Origin: Caloranaerobacter sp050286925
GTDB taxonomy: Bacteria; Bacillota; Clostridia; Tissierellales; Thermohalobacteraceae
NCBI RefSeq assembly: GCF_050286925.1
Contig: NZ_JBFWFX010000004.1
Location: forward strand, 140,177-204,176
Length of the DNA stretch: 64,000 nt
Direction of reading: 5' to 3'
This document shows, piece by piece, positions 51,851 to 61,230 of this stretch. The translations under genes and the position numbers were made by a program. Every line of letters starts with the position of its first letter. Within the stretch, counting starts at the first letter, position 1. Below the pieces are notes generated by a model. It saw only the letters and a program-made list of their open reading frames with translations. It did no database searches and was not told the origin of the DNA.

Positions 51851-54325
51851 ATGGCTTATAATTTTAGTAAAATCGAAAAAAAATGGCAAGAAATATGGGA
51901 AAATAATAATGCTTTTGGAGCTAGTGAAAATGAGGCTCAGAAATATTATGTACTAGAAATGTTTCCTTATCCATCTGGGAAAATACATATGGGCCACGTA
52001 CGTAACTATTCAATAGGTGATGTAGTAGCAAGATTTAAAAGAATGAGGGGATTTAATGTATTACATCCTATGGGATGGGATGCATTTGGTCTACCTGCTG
52101 AAAATGCGGCGATAAAACATGGCATACATCCTAATAAGTGGACATTAGAAAATATTGCTGAAATGAAAAGACAATTAAAGAGATTAGGGCTTAGTTACGA
52201 TTGGAACAGAGAAGTAACTACTTGTTTACCAGATTACTATAAATGGACACAGTGGTTCTTTATACAATTATATAAAAGAGGACTAGCTTATAAGAAAAAA
52301 TCAGCTGTAAATTGGTGTCCTTCTTGTGAAACTGTATTAGCTAATGAGCAAGTTGTTGACGGAGCTTGTGAAAGATGTGATACACCTGTTGGGAAAAAAG
52401 AACTAGAACAATGGTATTTTAAAATTACAGATTATGCAGAAAGATTACTTGAGGATATAAAAGAGCTAGATGGCTGGCCTGAGAAAGTTAAAATAATGCA
52501 GAAAAATTGGATTGGTAAGAGTAAAGGTGCTGAAATAGATTTTGAGATTAAAGATTTTGATAAAAAATTAAAAGTTTTCACTACTAGACCAGATACAATC
52601 TATGGAGTAACTTATATGGTAATGGCACCAGAACATCCATATGTAAATGAATTAGTAAAGGGTACAGAGTATGAAGAAGAAGTACTTGAATTTAAAAAGA
52701 AGATGGAATATATATCAGAAATTGATAGAACTTCAACAACTGCAGAAAAAGAAGGAGTTTTTATAGGAAGATACGCTGTTAATCCTGTAACTAAAGAAGA
52801 AATACCTATTTATATTGCTAACTATGTATTGATAGACTATGGAACTGGTGCTATTATGGCTGTACCAGGTCATGATCAAAGAGACTTTGAATTTGCTAAG
52901 AAATATAACATACCAATTAGACCTGTAATAAAACCAGTTGATGGAGAGTTTGATGAGAATGATTTAAAAGAAGCATATACTGGCGAAGGTATAATGATAA
53001 ACTCTGATAGATTCAATGGTTTAGATAATAAAACTGCTAAAACTGAAATAACAAAATATATTGAGGAATTAGGAATTGGAAAAGCTACTGTAAATTACAG
53101 GCTTAGAGACTGGCTAATTTCAAGACAGAGATATTGGGGAACTCCAATACCTATAATATATTGTGATGACTGTGGAATAGTACCTGTTAACGAAGAAGAT
53201 CTTCCAGTAAAGTTACCGACAGACGTAGAATTTACAGGCAAAGGACAGTCTCCTTTAACTACAAGTAAGGAGTTTATGTATACTACTTGCCCGAAGTGTG
53301 GTAAAAAGGCAAGAAGAGAAACTGATACTATGGATACTTTTATTGATTCATCATGGTATTTCTTAAGATATACTGATCCAAAGAATGAGAATGAACCGTT
53401 CAATAAAGATAAAGCGAATTACTGGATGAAAGTAGATCAATATATAGGTGGAGTAGAACATGCTATATTACACCTTCTATATTCTAGATTCTTTGTTAAA
53501 GTATTATATGATATGGGACTTTCACCTGTAAATGAGCCTTTTAAAAATTTACTTACACAGGGTATGGTACTTAAAGATGGGGCAAAAATGTCTAAATCTA
53601 AAGGTAATGTAGTAAGTCCAGAAGAAATAATTTCTAATTATGGTGCTGATACTGCAAGATTATTTGTATTATTTGCAGCTCCACCTGAAAGAGATCTAGA
53701 ATGGAGCGATCAAGGCGTAGAAGGATGTTATAGATTCTTAAACAGAGTATATAGGCTAGTAGAAGAGTTAAAAGAAGTATATAATAATAAGTGTGAAATT
53801 GAGATTGATCAATTGAGTAAAGCTGATAAGAATTTAAGATATGTTATACATTCAACAATTCAGAAGGTAACTACTGATATAGAGGATAGATTTAACTTCA
53901 ATACAGCTATAAGTAGCATAATGGAATTAGTTAATGAGATATATAAATATAAAGATAATGCAGAATCTAGTGATTATAAGAATGCTATTTTAGTAGAAGC
54001 GATTGATAATTTAATTCTATTACTAGCACCTTTTGCTCCGCACTTAGCTGAAGAACTTTGGAATTTAGTTGGCAATGAAGGAAGTGTACATCAGCAAAAA
54101 TGGCCTGAGTATGATGAAAAAGCTATAGTTAAAGATCAAATAACAGTAGTAATTCAAGTGAACGGAAAAGTGAGAGATAAGATTGAAGTAGATGCTAATA
54201 TTGATAAAGAAAGCTTAGAAAAATTAGCATTAAATAGCGAAAGAGTTAAGAGTTTTATAGAAGGTAAAGAAGTTAAGAAAGTTATAGTTGTGCCTAAAAA
54301 ATTAGTTAATATAGTTGCAAAATAA
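51851..54325 (+). CDS. leuS: Leucyl-tRNA synthetase
   Basis: 824 residues from ATG 51851 (AGGAGGGG). Class I signatures PSGKIHMGHVRNYSIGD (HIGH site, near 45) and GAKMSKSKGNVVSPEE (KMSKS, near 579), with a CP1 editing domain (TTRPDTIYGVTYMVMAP, YGTGAIMAVPGHDQRD) and a C-terminal tRNA-binding domain. Zinc-type cysteines in CPSCE and CERCD. Controlled by the T-box upstream. The repeat element B begins at its last base. Confidence 0.98.
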   Translation: MAYNFSKIEKKWQEIWENNNAFGASENEAQKYYVLEMFPYPSGKIHMGHVRNYSIGDVVARFKRMRGFNVLHPMGWDAFGLPAENAAIKHGIHPNKWTLENIAEMKRQLKRLGLSYDWNREVTTCLPDYYKWTQWFFIQLYKRGLAYKKKSAVNWCPSCETVLANEQVVDGACERCDTPVGKKELEQWYFKITDYAERLLEDIKELDGWPEKVKIMQKNWIGKSKGAEIDFEIKDFDKKLKVFTTRPDTIYGVTYMVMAPEHPYVNELVKGTEYEEEVLEFKKKMEYISEIDRTSTTAEKEGVFIGRYAVNPVTKEEIPIYIANYVLIDYGTGAIMAVPGHDQRDFEFAKKYNIPIRPVIKPVDGEFDENDLKEAYTGEGIMINSDRFNGLDNKTAKTEITKYIEELGIGKATVNYRLRDWLISRQRYWGTPIPIIYCDDCGIVPVNEEDLPVKLPTDVEFTGKGQSPLTTSKEFMYTTCPKCGKKARRETDTMDTFIDSSWYFLRYTDPKNENEPFNKDKANYWMKVDQYIGGVEHAILHLLYSRFFVKVLYDMGLSPVNEPFKNLLTQGMVLKDGAKMSKSKGNVVSPEEIISNYGADTARLFVLFAAPPERDLEWSDQGVEGCYRFLNRVYRLVEELKEVYNNKCEIEIDQLSKADKNLRYVIHSTIQKVTTDIEDRFNFNTAISSIMELVNEIYKYKDNAESSDYKNAILVEAIDNLILLLAPFAPHLAEELWNLVGNEGSVHQQKWPEYDEKAIVKDQITVVIQVNGKVRDKIEVDANIDKESLEKLALNSERVKSFIEGKEVKKVIVVPKKLVNIVAK

Positions 54326-54437
54326 CAAAATCTTCAATTTGAGCAAATTAAGGAAAATTTTATTGAAATCCATAAATGGAAATTATATTCAAGATTATTT
54401 ACAGTTTAAAAAGGAATATAATTTCCTATGGATTATA
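54325..54437 (-). repeat. Two-hairpin intergenic repeat element, copy B (inverted)
   Basis: 113 nt starting at the last base of leuS. Read on the minus strand it aligns along its whole length with copy A (14415-14526): TATAATCCATAGGAAATTAT, then a loop with TTAAACTGT, then GAATATAATTTCC...ATGGATTT, then CCTTAATTT and AGATTTTGTT. Both hairpins are preserved. Confidence 0.7.
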
Positions 54438-54466
54438 ACAAAAAATAATAAAGAGGGGGAGATAAA

Positions 54467-54847
54467 GTGGATAAAAAAGTAATTTCAACAGATAAGGCAC
54501 CAAAAGCTATTGGACCATATTCTCAAGGAATAGTGGCAGGTAACATGATTTTTACATCAGGTCAATTAGCTATTAATCCTGAAACAGGTGAGCTTATTAA
54601 GGATGATATCAAAAAAGAGACCAGGCAAGCTCTAGAAAATTTAAAAGCTGTACTTAAAGAAGGTGGAGCAACTTTAAATGATGTAGTTAAAGTTACTTTG
54701 TATATCAAAGACATGAATCAATTTGGCAAAATAAATGAGGTATATGAGGAGTATTTCTGTGAAAATAAACCAGCAAGATCTTGTATTGAAGTTGCTAGAC
54801 TACCTAAAGATGGAAATGTTGAAGTTGAAGCAATAGCTATAATCTAA
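54467..54847 (+). CDS. ridA: RidA/YjgF family reactive imine deaminase
   Basis: 126 residues from GTG 54467 (AGAGGGGGAGA). Motifs APKAIGPYSQGIVAGNMIF, SGQLAINPETGEL and CENKPARSCIEVARLPKDG, with the substrate-binding arginine retained. Hydrolyses 2-aminoacrylate-type enamines from PLP enzymes. Confidence 0.94.
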   Translation: MDKKVISTDKAPKAIGPYSQGIVAGNMIFTSGQLAINPETGELIKDDIKKETRQALENLKAVLKEGGATLNDVVKVTLYIKDMNQFGKINEVYEEYFCENKPARSCIEVARLPKDGNVEVEAIAII

Positions 54848-54854
54848 TAAAAAA

Positions 54855-54885
54855 ATTAGAAGCTGCGTGTATCGCAGCTTCTAAT
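54855..54885 (-). terminator. Terminator of the dacF-type gene, shared hairpin with ridA
   Basis: 13-bp perfect stem ATTAGAAGCTGCG / CGCAGCTTCTAAT (54855-54867 with 54873-54885). The T run (seven A on the plus strand, 54849-54855) lies on the minus-strand side, so it mainly ends the minus-strand gene. Confidence 0.85.
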
Positions 54886-56197
54886 ATTTATAACGGTTAC
54901 TATAGTTGAAATTAATTTCTTTTTTTAATCTTCTTCTTTTAGCTTTTTTATATCTCTTATAACCGATAAATATTCTCCATATTATAAACATTACAATAAA
55001 CCAAAACCACCATTTTTTAAACAATGATTTTCCATCTGTTGTTTCGACAACTCTAATAATTCCTTTTTGATTTATTTCCATTGCAGATACAATATTGGCA
55101 GTTCCAATTACTTCACCATCTAATTTATATTCTATTCTTCCAATTACTTGATCTTTTGTAATTGGAGCAGTAATTTTATCAGGTAAAACTATATCTTTCA
55201 CTATATCATTTTCTCTTCCTTTAGGAATTATAGAAAAAACAGATTTACTTATTATACCAGTTACAAAAGGCTTGTCTCCATTTACAACATCAATATTCTT
55301 TATAAATTCATTTTTAAATGATAATTGTTTTGTTGTAAAGTTATTAAAACCATAATTCAAAAGTTTATGTGTATCTACATATACATTAGTTCCTATTGCA
55401 TGAAGAACTACACTGATTAATCTTAAATCTCCTCTTGTAGCTGTTGCAACAAGACATTGTTGTGCTACATGTGTGTATCCTGTCTTGATTCCATCTGCTC
55501 CGTCATATTTTATATCTACTGTTTTACCATCTACAACTATCTTATTACCAGAGCCTGTTCCATAAAGTAGTCTGTTAGCTGATTTCAAATATCTTGGTTC
55601 ATCTTTTTTATTTGTAGGCGGTATTGTATATTTATAATTTTTTACAATATTTCTAAAAGTATCATTTTTCATAGCATATCTAGCTATCATTGCTAAATCA
55701 TATGCTGTAGTTGTGTGGTTTTTATCTGGAAGTCCATGAGGATTTGTAAAATGAGTGTTTTTAGCACCAATTTCTTTAGCTTTTTTATTCATTAAGTCAG
55801 CAAAACTTTGGATAGAACCTGATATGTGTTTTGCAATTGCTGCTGCAGCATCATTAGCAGATTCTATTAACAATGCATATAATAGATCTTTTAAAGTTAT
55901 TACTTCTCCAGGTTCTAATGCTATGTGGCTTCCACTAATTTCATAAGGTGTTTTATCATCAATAACTACTGTATCATCAAGATTTCCATACTCTAAAGCT
56001 AAAATTGCTGTCATAATTTTTGTAGTACTAGCTGGAAACATTGGTTTATGTGCATTCTTTTCATACAATATTTTACCAGTTTTAGCATCAATCAATATAG
56101 CAGCTTCTGCTGAAATATCTAATTTATCTGCATAAGATACTGTAAAGGTATTTAGTAGTAAAAAAGTTGTTACAAATAGTGCTATGATTCTTTTCAC
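54881..56197 (-). CDS. dacF: D-alanyl-D-alanine carboxypeptidase, DacF-like (S11)
   Basis: 438 residues from a minus-strand GTG at 56195-56197 with GGGGTGAT upstream. Signal peptide (ALFVTTFLLLNTFTVSYA), then the S11 catalytic motifs PASTTKIMTA (SxxK), SANDAAAAIA (SxN) and DGIKTGYTHVA (KTG). Beyond the usual C-terminal beta domain there is a membrane helix (WWFWFIVMFIIWRIFIGY) and a basic tail, so it is anchored at both ends of maturation. Removes terminal D-alanine from stem peptides; the DacF branch acts in vegetative cells or spore cortex. Confidence 0.93.
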   Translation of the reverse strand: MKRIIALFVTTFLLLNTFTVSYADKLDISAEAAILIDAKTGKILYEKNAHKPMFPASTTKIMTAILALEYGNLDDTVVIDDKTPYEISGSHIALEPGEVITLKDLLYALLIESANDAAAAIAKHISGSIQSFADLMNKKAKEIGAKNTHFTNPHGLPDKNHTTTAYDLAMIARYAMKNDTFRNIVKNYKYTIPPTNKKDEPRYLKSANRLLYGTGSGNKIVVDGKTVDIKYDGADGIKTGYTHVAQQCLVATATRGDLRLISVVLHAIGTNVYVDTHKLLNYGFNNFTTKQLSFKNEFIKNIDVVNGDKPFVTGIISKSVFSIIPKGRENDIVKDIVLPDKITAPITKDQVIGRIEYKLDGEVIGTANIVSAMEINQKGIIRVVETTDGKSLFKKWWFWFIVMFIIWRIFIGYKRYKKAKRRRLKKEINFNYSNRYKY

Positions 56198-56342
56198 ATA
56201 TATCACCCCAGTTTATGTATTTTTAAAATTGTGTTTCAATCAACTATATTATAGTATAGCAGAAATTATTTTATTTTTTAAGGCATACGCTGTTTTAAAA
56301 TATATAATTTTACTTTTTAGGACTTTAGCAGCAGAGTTTTAC

Positions 56343-56536
56343 TATAATCCATAGGAAATTATAATAAAATCCCATATTTTAAAGATTTAATGTTGATTTT
56401 ATTGAAACTTTGTCTGGCATGTTTACATGCCAGAGTCGTTATAAACTACTTTAAATTGTGGATAAATTCAAATATAATTTCCGTTTATGGATATGGACAA
56501 AATCTTCTTTAACTTATTTAAATCGAAGATTTTGTT
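56343..56536 (+). repeat. Two-hairpin intergenic repeat element, copy C (enlarged loop)
   Basis: 194 nt within the 468-nt gene-free gap between the dacF-type gene and the lipoprotein gene; nothing else was recognised in that gap. Ends match copy A: TATAATCCATAGGAAATTAT at the left, then CAAATATAATTTCCGTTTAT and ATGGA, then hairpin 2 CAAAATCTTC / GAAGATTTTG (56489 to 56534). The loop of hairpin 1 is about 80 nt longer and holds its own perfect stem TCTGGCATG / CATGCCAGA. Confidence 0.7.
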
Positions 56537-56665
56537 TGGTAAAAATAGAATAATATAAGAAATAAAAAAGGATTTTTTTAGAATAAATAGAATAAGATTA
56601 TTATTAATTTAGTTTTTTAACAGTTAAATATAAGACATATATGATAGGAAATGGGGGATGACGTT

Positions 56666-57997
56666 GTGAAAAAATTTCTTGTTTATCTATTAACTACAAT
56701 TTTTATTTTGTCAGCATTAACAGGATGTGGGAATACCACTAGTACAGATTCTGAAAAAATTGATAAAAGCATGACTGGAATGAGAGATTATTTTTATAAG
56801 CTATTGTACGGAGATAAAGTTGTAGTAGTTTATGGAACAATGGGCAGTAAACAAGATACTGCTGTTTTGTATAATTTAGCTAAGTCATATGGGCTGGGAT
56901 TTCAAAAAGAAATTAGAGACAGATTTATTGTTAAAAGTGATGTTGAGGTTAATGAAGATGACATAAAAAATAGACATATCATTATATTAGGGAATCCTGA
57001 AACAAATCAACTCTTTGCAAAAATAAATGAAAAGCTTCCTATGAAAGTGATAGGTGGAAGTCTTGTAGTTGGTGATAAAGTTTTTAAAGATGAGTCTGTT
57101 ATTTTTAAGTATCTTATACCCAACCCTTTAAATAAGAAAAAATATTTGTTTGTTAATGGAGTATTGAATAGTAAATTTTTTCCTTTTATTACATATGTAT
57201 CAATGCGTTTAAGTGATGAAGAATATGTTATTAAAGTAAATAAGAATGAAAGATATTCTGGGGTGTTTGAAAAAACTGATACACAGTGGCTTATAAATAA
57301 GATTGGTGAAAATTCTTGGAAGGATGATTTTAAAACTAAAGAAAGTGAACATTTTATTTTCCATTATAGTCCGTTAGACGATAATGTAGAAAAAAATATT
57401 AATAAAATAATTGAAGAGAGAGAAAAGGCTTATGAAGAAATATCTAAAAAACTCAATATTAGTTATGATGAGAAGATAGATTACTATCTTTTCATGAGTG
57501 ATAAAATAAGACAAAGTTATAGACAGTGGGATAATGATTTTTGGTTAGGAAACGTATATGAAGTTTATAATGAAGAAAAAAAAGATAACGTTTATAAATA
57601 TTATGTTTATGAAGTATTGATAAATCAAATAGGATTGCCATTAAGTAAATTCACACAATTAGGACTATATGGTGCTTTAGGTATAGATTCAAAGTATAGT
57701 GGCATAAGTATTAAAGATATTATAAACTCTGATGATTATATACCATTAGAATATTTAGCTACAAATTCAATAGATCGTAACTTTAAAAAAGAGATAGTTT
57801 TACCTGAAATATTTTCATTTACAGAATATCTTATAGACAAATATGGTTTTGATAAATATATGGAATACTATAAAACTAATCTATATGAAGAAACGGATAA
57901 AGCACTTTACAGTATATATAAGAAGGATTTATATGAATTAGAAGGAGAATGGCTTGATTATATAAATGCTGTAGAGGGTGAAAAAGATGAAAAATAA
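56666..57997 (+). CDS. Lipoprotein with degenerate MA-clan metallopeptidase-like domain
   Basis: 443 residues from GTG 56666 (GGGGGATGA). Lipobox SALTGCGN. N-terminal half resembles a nucleotide- or S-layer-type alpha-beta domain (KVVVVYGTMGSKQDTAVLYN, HIIILGNPETNQLF). The C-terminal half starts ESEHFIFHYSPLDDNVEKNI, the usual entry into MA-family (DUF2268/M1-like) peptidase domains, but the place expected for HExxH reads YEVLINQIG, so catalysis is unlikely. The next gene overlaps by 11 nt; the two are translationally coupled. Confidence 0.6.
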   Translation: MKKFLVYLLTTIFILSALTGCGNTTSTDSEKIDKSMTGMRDYFYKLLYGDKVVVVYGTMGSKQDTAVLYNLAKSYGLGFQKEIRDRFIVKSDVEVNEDDIKNRHIIILGNPETNQLFAKINEKLPMKVIGGSLVVGDKVFKDESVIFKYLIPNPLNKKKYLFVNGVLNSKFFPFITYVSMRLSDEEYVIKVNKNERYSGVFEKTDTQWLINKIGENSWKDDFKTKESEHFIFHYSPLDDNVEKNINKIIEEREKAYEEISKKLNISYDEKIDYYLFMSDKIRQSYRQWDNDFWLGNVYEVYNEEKKDNVYKYYVYEVLINQIGLPLSKFTQLGLYGALGIDSKYSGISIKDIINSDDYIPLEYLATNSIDRNFKKEIVLPEIFSFTEYLIDKYGFDKYMEYYKTNLYEETDKALYSIYKKDLYELEGEWLDYINAVEGEKDEK

Positions 57998-60900
57998 TTA
58001 TAAATTTATAGTTTTAATTATAACTTTAATTATATTTTTAACAGGATGCGGGTCGTATATTGACCCGTATAATTTTGATGAAAATAATGCATACAAACAT
58101 ATAGCAGAACTTTCATCAGATAAATATGGAGGAAGACTGCCTGGTACAGATGGAAATAGAATGGCACAGGAGTATATAGCAAAGGAATTTGAAAAAATAG
58201 GACTTGAGCCGATTAGTAATGGGAGTTACTTTCAAACATTCAAGATTATTTCACCTTTTTTAAATAAACCAGTAAAATTTGAGGTTTTAGATAGAGAAGG
58301 TAATGTTATTAAGAGATATAAATTAAGAAAAGATTTTATTGAAAATACAAGAGATTATTCAAAAGGTGGTAAAGTTAAGGGGAAAATAAAGTATATAAAT
58401 TCATTAGATGATATTGAAACAGGTAAAGATAATATAGTACTAATCTATGATGGTTTAGGAGATTGGGAAAAAGCCAAAAAGCTAGTTGAAAAAGGTGTCA
58501 AGGCTGTAATAAGACCGACAACTATGGATTTGAAAGGAAAAGAAAAAAATTTATTAATAAAAACCGTTTATATTGGAGAAAAGGCAGATAAAAAGGTCGA
58601 AGGCAAATTTATTGATATAGTAGTAAGAAAAAAAGTGTTTGAAGAACTGGTTGATTTTAGTAATAAAGGATATAGTGTAAATATAGATATTAATTTAGTA
58701 TTTAAAGAAGTAGAGGTTTCAAATGTAATAGGTTATATCCCGGGAAATGATGAAAAGCTAAAAAAAGAGGTTATTCTTATAAGTGCACATTTTGATCATA
58801 TTGGCACAGACCCTGACGGTTCTGTATTTAATGGAGCTTTAGATAATGCTTCAGGAACAGGTATGCTTTTAGAGCTAGCTAGAGCTATAAAAGAAAGTGG
58901 GAAAAAACCAAAGCGAACTATAGTTTTTGCAGCATTTAATGGGGAAGAGAGTGGACTTCAAGGATCAAAATACTATGTATTTTCACGTCCATTTTCACTT
59001 ATGGGTACTAAAGTTTTTAACATAGATATGATAGGCTCTAAAGAAAAAGTAAAACTTGAGATTGATACTTTTCCTTCGCAGCAAAGAGGAACAGTAGGAC
59101 AGCTTGTAAGTAGTGAATTAGTAGACAAAATAGTTAAGGTAGCAGAAAAACGTGGGATAGAGTGCAGTGTTGATTCATTTTCGAGTAATAGCGACCACTT
59201 AAGCTTTGATCTTAGAGGAGTTCCAGCCGTTACTATAACACATCCAGCCGATAATTTAATACATACTGTTGAAGATGATATTTCTAATATTGACAAGGAA
59301 AGATTGGAAGAAGCTGGAATGCTAATGATTAGCTTAATAGATTATTTTGCTTTTAGTGCGAAGGATATAATTAAGCCTATTATTCCTAAAGAGCAGTTAT
59401 ATACATTGAAAATTATACCCATTTATCTTTTAGCTATTTTATTAATAGGTTTGGTATTTATATTTGCAATTAAGTCAATAAATAAAAATGAAAAGTTAAA
59501 GGAGAAGTTTAGTGGAAGACCTATATTTACATCAATTTTAATAGCGATAATGCTATTATCTATATTGATATACAATAGTAGCTATGAAGCAGAAGAAACA
59601 AGTGCTGTAAAACCATTGTCAAAACCTTGGGAAAATCAAGTAAAGATTACAGGTGAAAGTATTGAAAAGATATTAGATTTTCAAATTGATGATAATATTA
59701 ATGTTTTACTAAAAGATAAAAAAGAAATTAAATTTATTATATTGGATAAAGATGGCAAGGTTAAAGAAGAAAAATATTTAAATGTTCCTTATGAAGAAAA
59801 TGGTAAATATGTATTGAATAAAAACAAAGTTTATTACACTTATGAGAAAAATCTATTTTGTTTAACTAACGAATCTGAAAGAGTAGAAAAAGTATTAGAA
59901 AACATAAATGATTTTGCTATATTAGAAAATCAGGGTAAAAAGTATATCATTGCAAGTAGCAAAGATAAAATTATTGTAAAGTCTGAACAATGGGAAAAGA
60001 ATATCGAAGATAAAAATATTTTAAACGTTTTAGCTCAAGTAGATTATAAAGACAGGATATTTATTTTATATAAACAGAAAGATAAAGGAAATATTTTAAT
60101 TAAATATGCTACATTTAATGCTGATGGGGAACTTAGTAATCCAGTTAAACTATATACTTTAAAAGAAGATTCTCAGTTAGCTTTTGGAATAGATAAAGCT
60201 AAAGGATACATGTTTTTTAAAGAGCAAGAGGATTATTACTATTTAACTTTTTATTTAAGTAATAGAAAAAAACATATAGTTAAAAAAGAGAAAATAGAAT
60301 TACATGATGTAGGTGGAGCCGTAGTAAAAATTAAGGAAGTGCCTTCTATAGTTACTAATAAGGGGATAGATAGTATTGATTTATATATGACTATAAATGC
60401 TGAAAATTATACAGGCAAAAAATATATATATTTTTTAAATTTTTTTAATGGCAAACTTGTAAGAAATGACTTAATCTATGAAACTAAGAATAATAAAATA
60501 ACGAATCCAGTTATAGATACTGATAAGAAAGACATATATATTGCTTGGTTAGAAGGTAAAAATAAAAATATTTTAAAGGTATCAAGTTCAAATGAGTATT
60601 TTGGATTTAACAGTTTCAAAAATGAATTTCTAGTAAGATTAAGTAGAATAATTCAAAATCTGTTTTTGGCTTTTATTGTACTTCTGACCAAAATACATTG
60701 GGTAATACCAGGAATTTTGCTTTTGATATTATTTAAGATTTTAAAGAAGGATGAATGGTTAGCAAATGGCAAAGCTATTTATGCAGCTGCTATACTTAAT
60801 TTTATCTGTCAGATTGCTACATTTAAAATGCCAAATTTAATAGGAATAAGTTATGAAAGTATAATAGTTACATTTTTTATAGGAATTATTGCTTTAGGAT

Positions 60901-61070
60901 TAGTGTTGTTTTATAGATACGAAAAAGGCAAAGTTTCGTTTTTAAGATTATTTATAATATTTACAGTTATAAACATGATATTTATTTCATCTTTATATGC
61001 TCCATATACTCTAAAAGGTGGTTTAGAAAGATTAAATAAGACAGAGATGTTTAATAAAGAGGAATATTGA
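57987..61070 (+). CDS. Large M28-family peptidase lipoprotein with C-terminal sensor-like and membrane domains
   Basis: 1027 residues from ATG 57987. Lipobox FLTGCGS. The M28 aminopeptidase domain at about 25-450 has its zinc ligands: SAHFDHIG (H, near 268), GALDNASGTG (D), NGEESGLQGS (EE, near 320), IDMIGS (D) and SSNSDHLSF (H, near 404), with a PA-type insert. Then come two membrane helices (about 475-530), about 330 residues of beta-rich repeats, and four C-terminal membrane helices. Ordinary M28 enzymes are 300-500 residues. A surface aminopeptidase joined to a membrane module; coupled to the lipoprotein upstream. Confidence 0.82.
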   Translation: MKNNYKFIVLIITLIIFLTGCGSYIDPYNFDENNAYKHIAELSSDKYGGRLPGTDGNRMAQEYIAKEFEKIGLEPISNGSYFQTFKIISPFLNKPVKFEVLDREGNVIKRYKLRKDFIENTRDYSKGGKVKGKIKYINSLDDIETGKDNIVLIYDGLGDWEKAKKLVEKGVKAVIRPTTMDLKGKEKNLLIKTVYIGEKADKKVEGKFIDIVVRKKVFEELVDFSNKGYSVNIDINLVFKEVEVSNVIGYIPGNDEKLKKEVILISAHFDHIGTDPDGSVFNGALDNASGTGMLLELARAIKESGKKPKRTIVFAAFNGEESGLQGSKYYVFSRPFSLMGTKVFNIDMIGSKEKVKLEIDTFPSQQRGTVGQLVSSELVDKIVKVAEKRGIECSVDSFSSNSDHLSFDLRGVPAVTITHPADNLIHTVEDDISNIDKERLEEAGMLMISLIDYFAFSAKDIIKPIIPKEQLYTLKIIPIYLLAILLIGLVFIFAIKSINKNEKLKEKFSGRPIFTSILIAIMLLSILIYNSSYEAEETSAVKPLSKPWENQVKITGESIEKILDFQIDDNINVLLKDKKEIKFIILDKDGKVKEEKYLNVPYEENGKYVLNKNKVYYTYEKNLFCLTNESERVEKVLENINDFAILENQGKKYIIASSKDKIIVKSEQWEKNIEDKNILNVLAQVDYKDRIFILYKQKDKGNILIKYATFNADGELSNPVKLYTLKEDSQLAFGIDKAKGYMFFKEQEDYYYLTFYLSNRKKHIVKKEKIELHDVGGAVVKIKEVPSIVTNKGIDSIDLYMTINAENYTGKKYIYFLNFFNGKLVRNDLIYETKNNKITNPVIDTDKKDIYIAWLEGKNKNILKVSSSNEYFGFNSFKNEFLVRLSRIIQNLFLAFIVLLTKIHWVIPGILLLILFKILKKDEWLANGKAIYAAAILNFICQIATFKMPNLIGISYESIIVTFFIGIIALGLVLFYRYEKGKVSFLRLFIIFTVINMIFISSLYAPYTLKGGLERLNKTEMFNKEEY

Positions 61071-61112
61071 AAAAATATAGAAATGCTATGTTAAATAACA
61101 TGAGGTGATACG

Positions 61113-61181
61113 ATGGTTTCCTTTACAAAAAAGGAACAAATAGTTATACTAAAACTATTTGATATATCAATGACTGGTTGA
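61113..61181 (+). pseudogene. Truncated host gene start at the integration boundary
   Basis: 22 codons from ATG 61113 with a good GAGGTGAT ribosome site, encoding MVSFTKKEQIVILKLFDISM before an early TGA. The length and the strong translation signal suggest the first codons of a gene cut by the integrated element whose integrase starts 50 nt further on. Original identity unknown. Confidence 0.45.
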
Positions 61182-61203
61182 AAGTTAGAGAATTTATTTT
61201 AAA

Positions 61204-61225
61204 ACGTCAAAAATACGTCAAAAAT
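61204..61225. repeat. Two tandem 11-bp direct repeats next to the integrase gene
   Basis: ACGTCAAAAAT occurs twice without a gap (61204-61214, 61215-61225), 6 nt downstream of the integrase stop. Position between the gene and the element edge fits arm-type integrase-binding sites. Confidence 0.5.
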
Positions 61226-61230
61226 AAATA

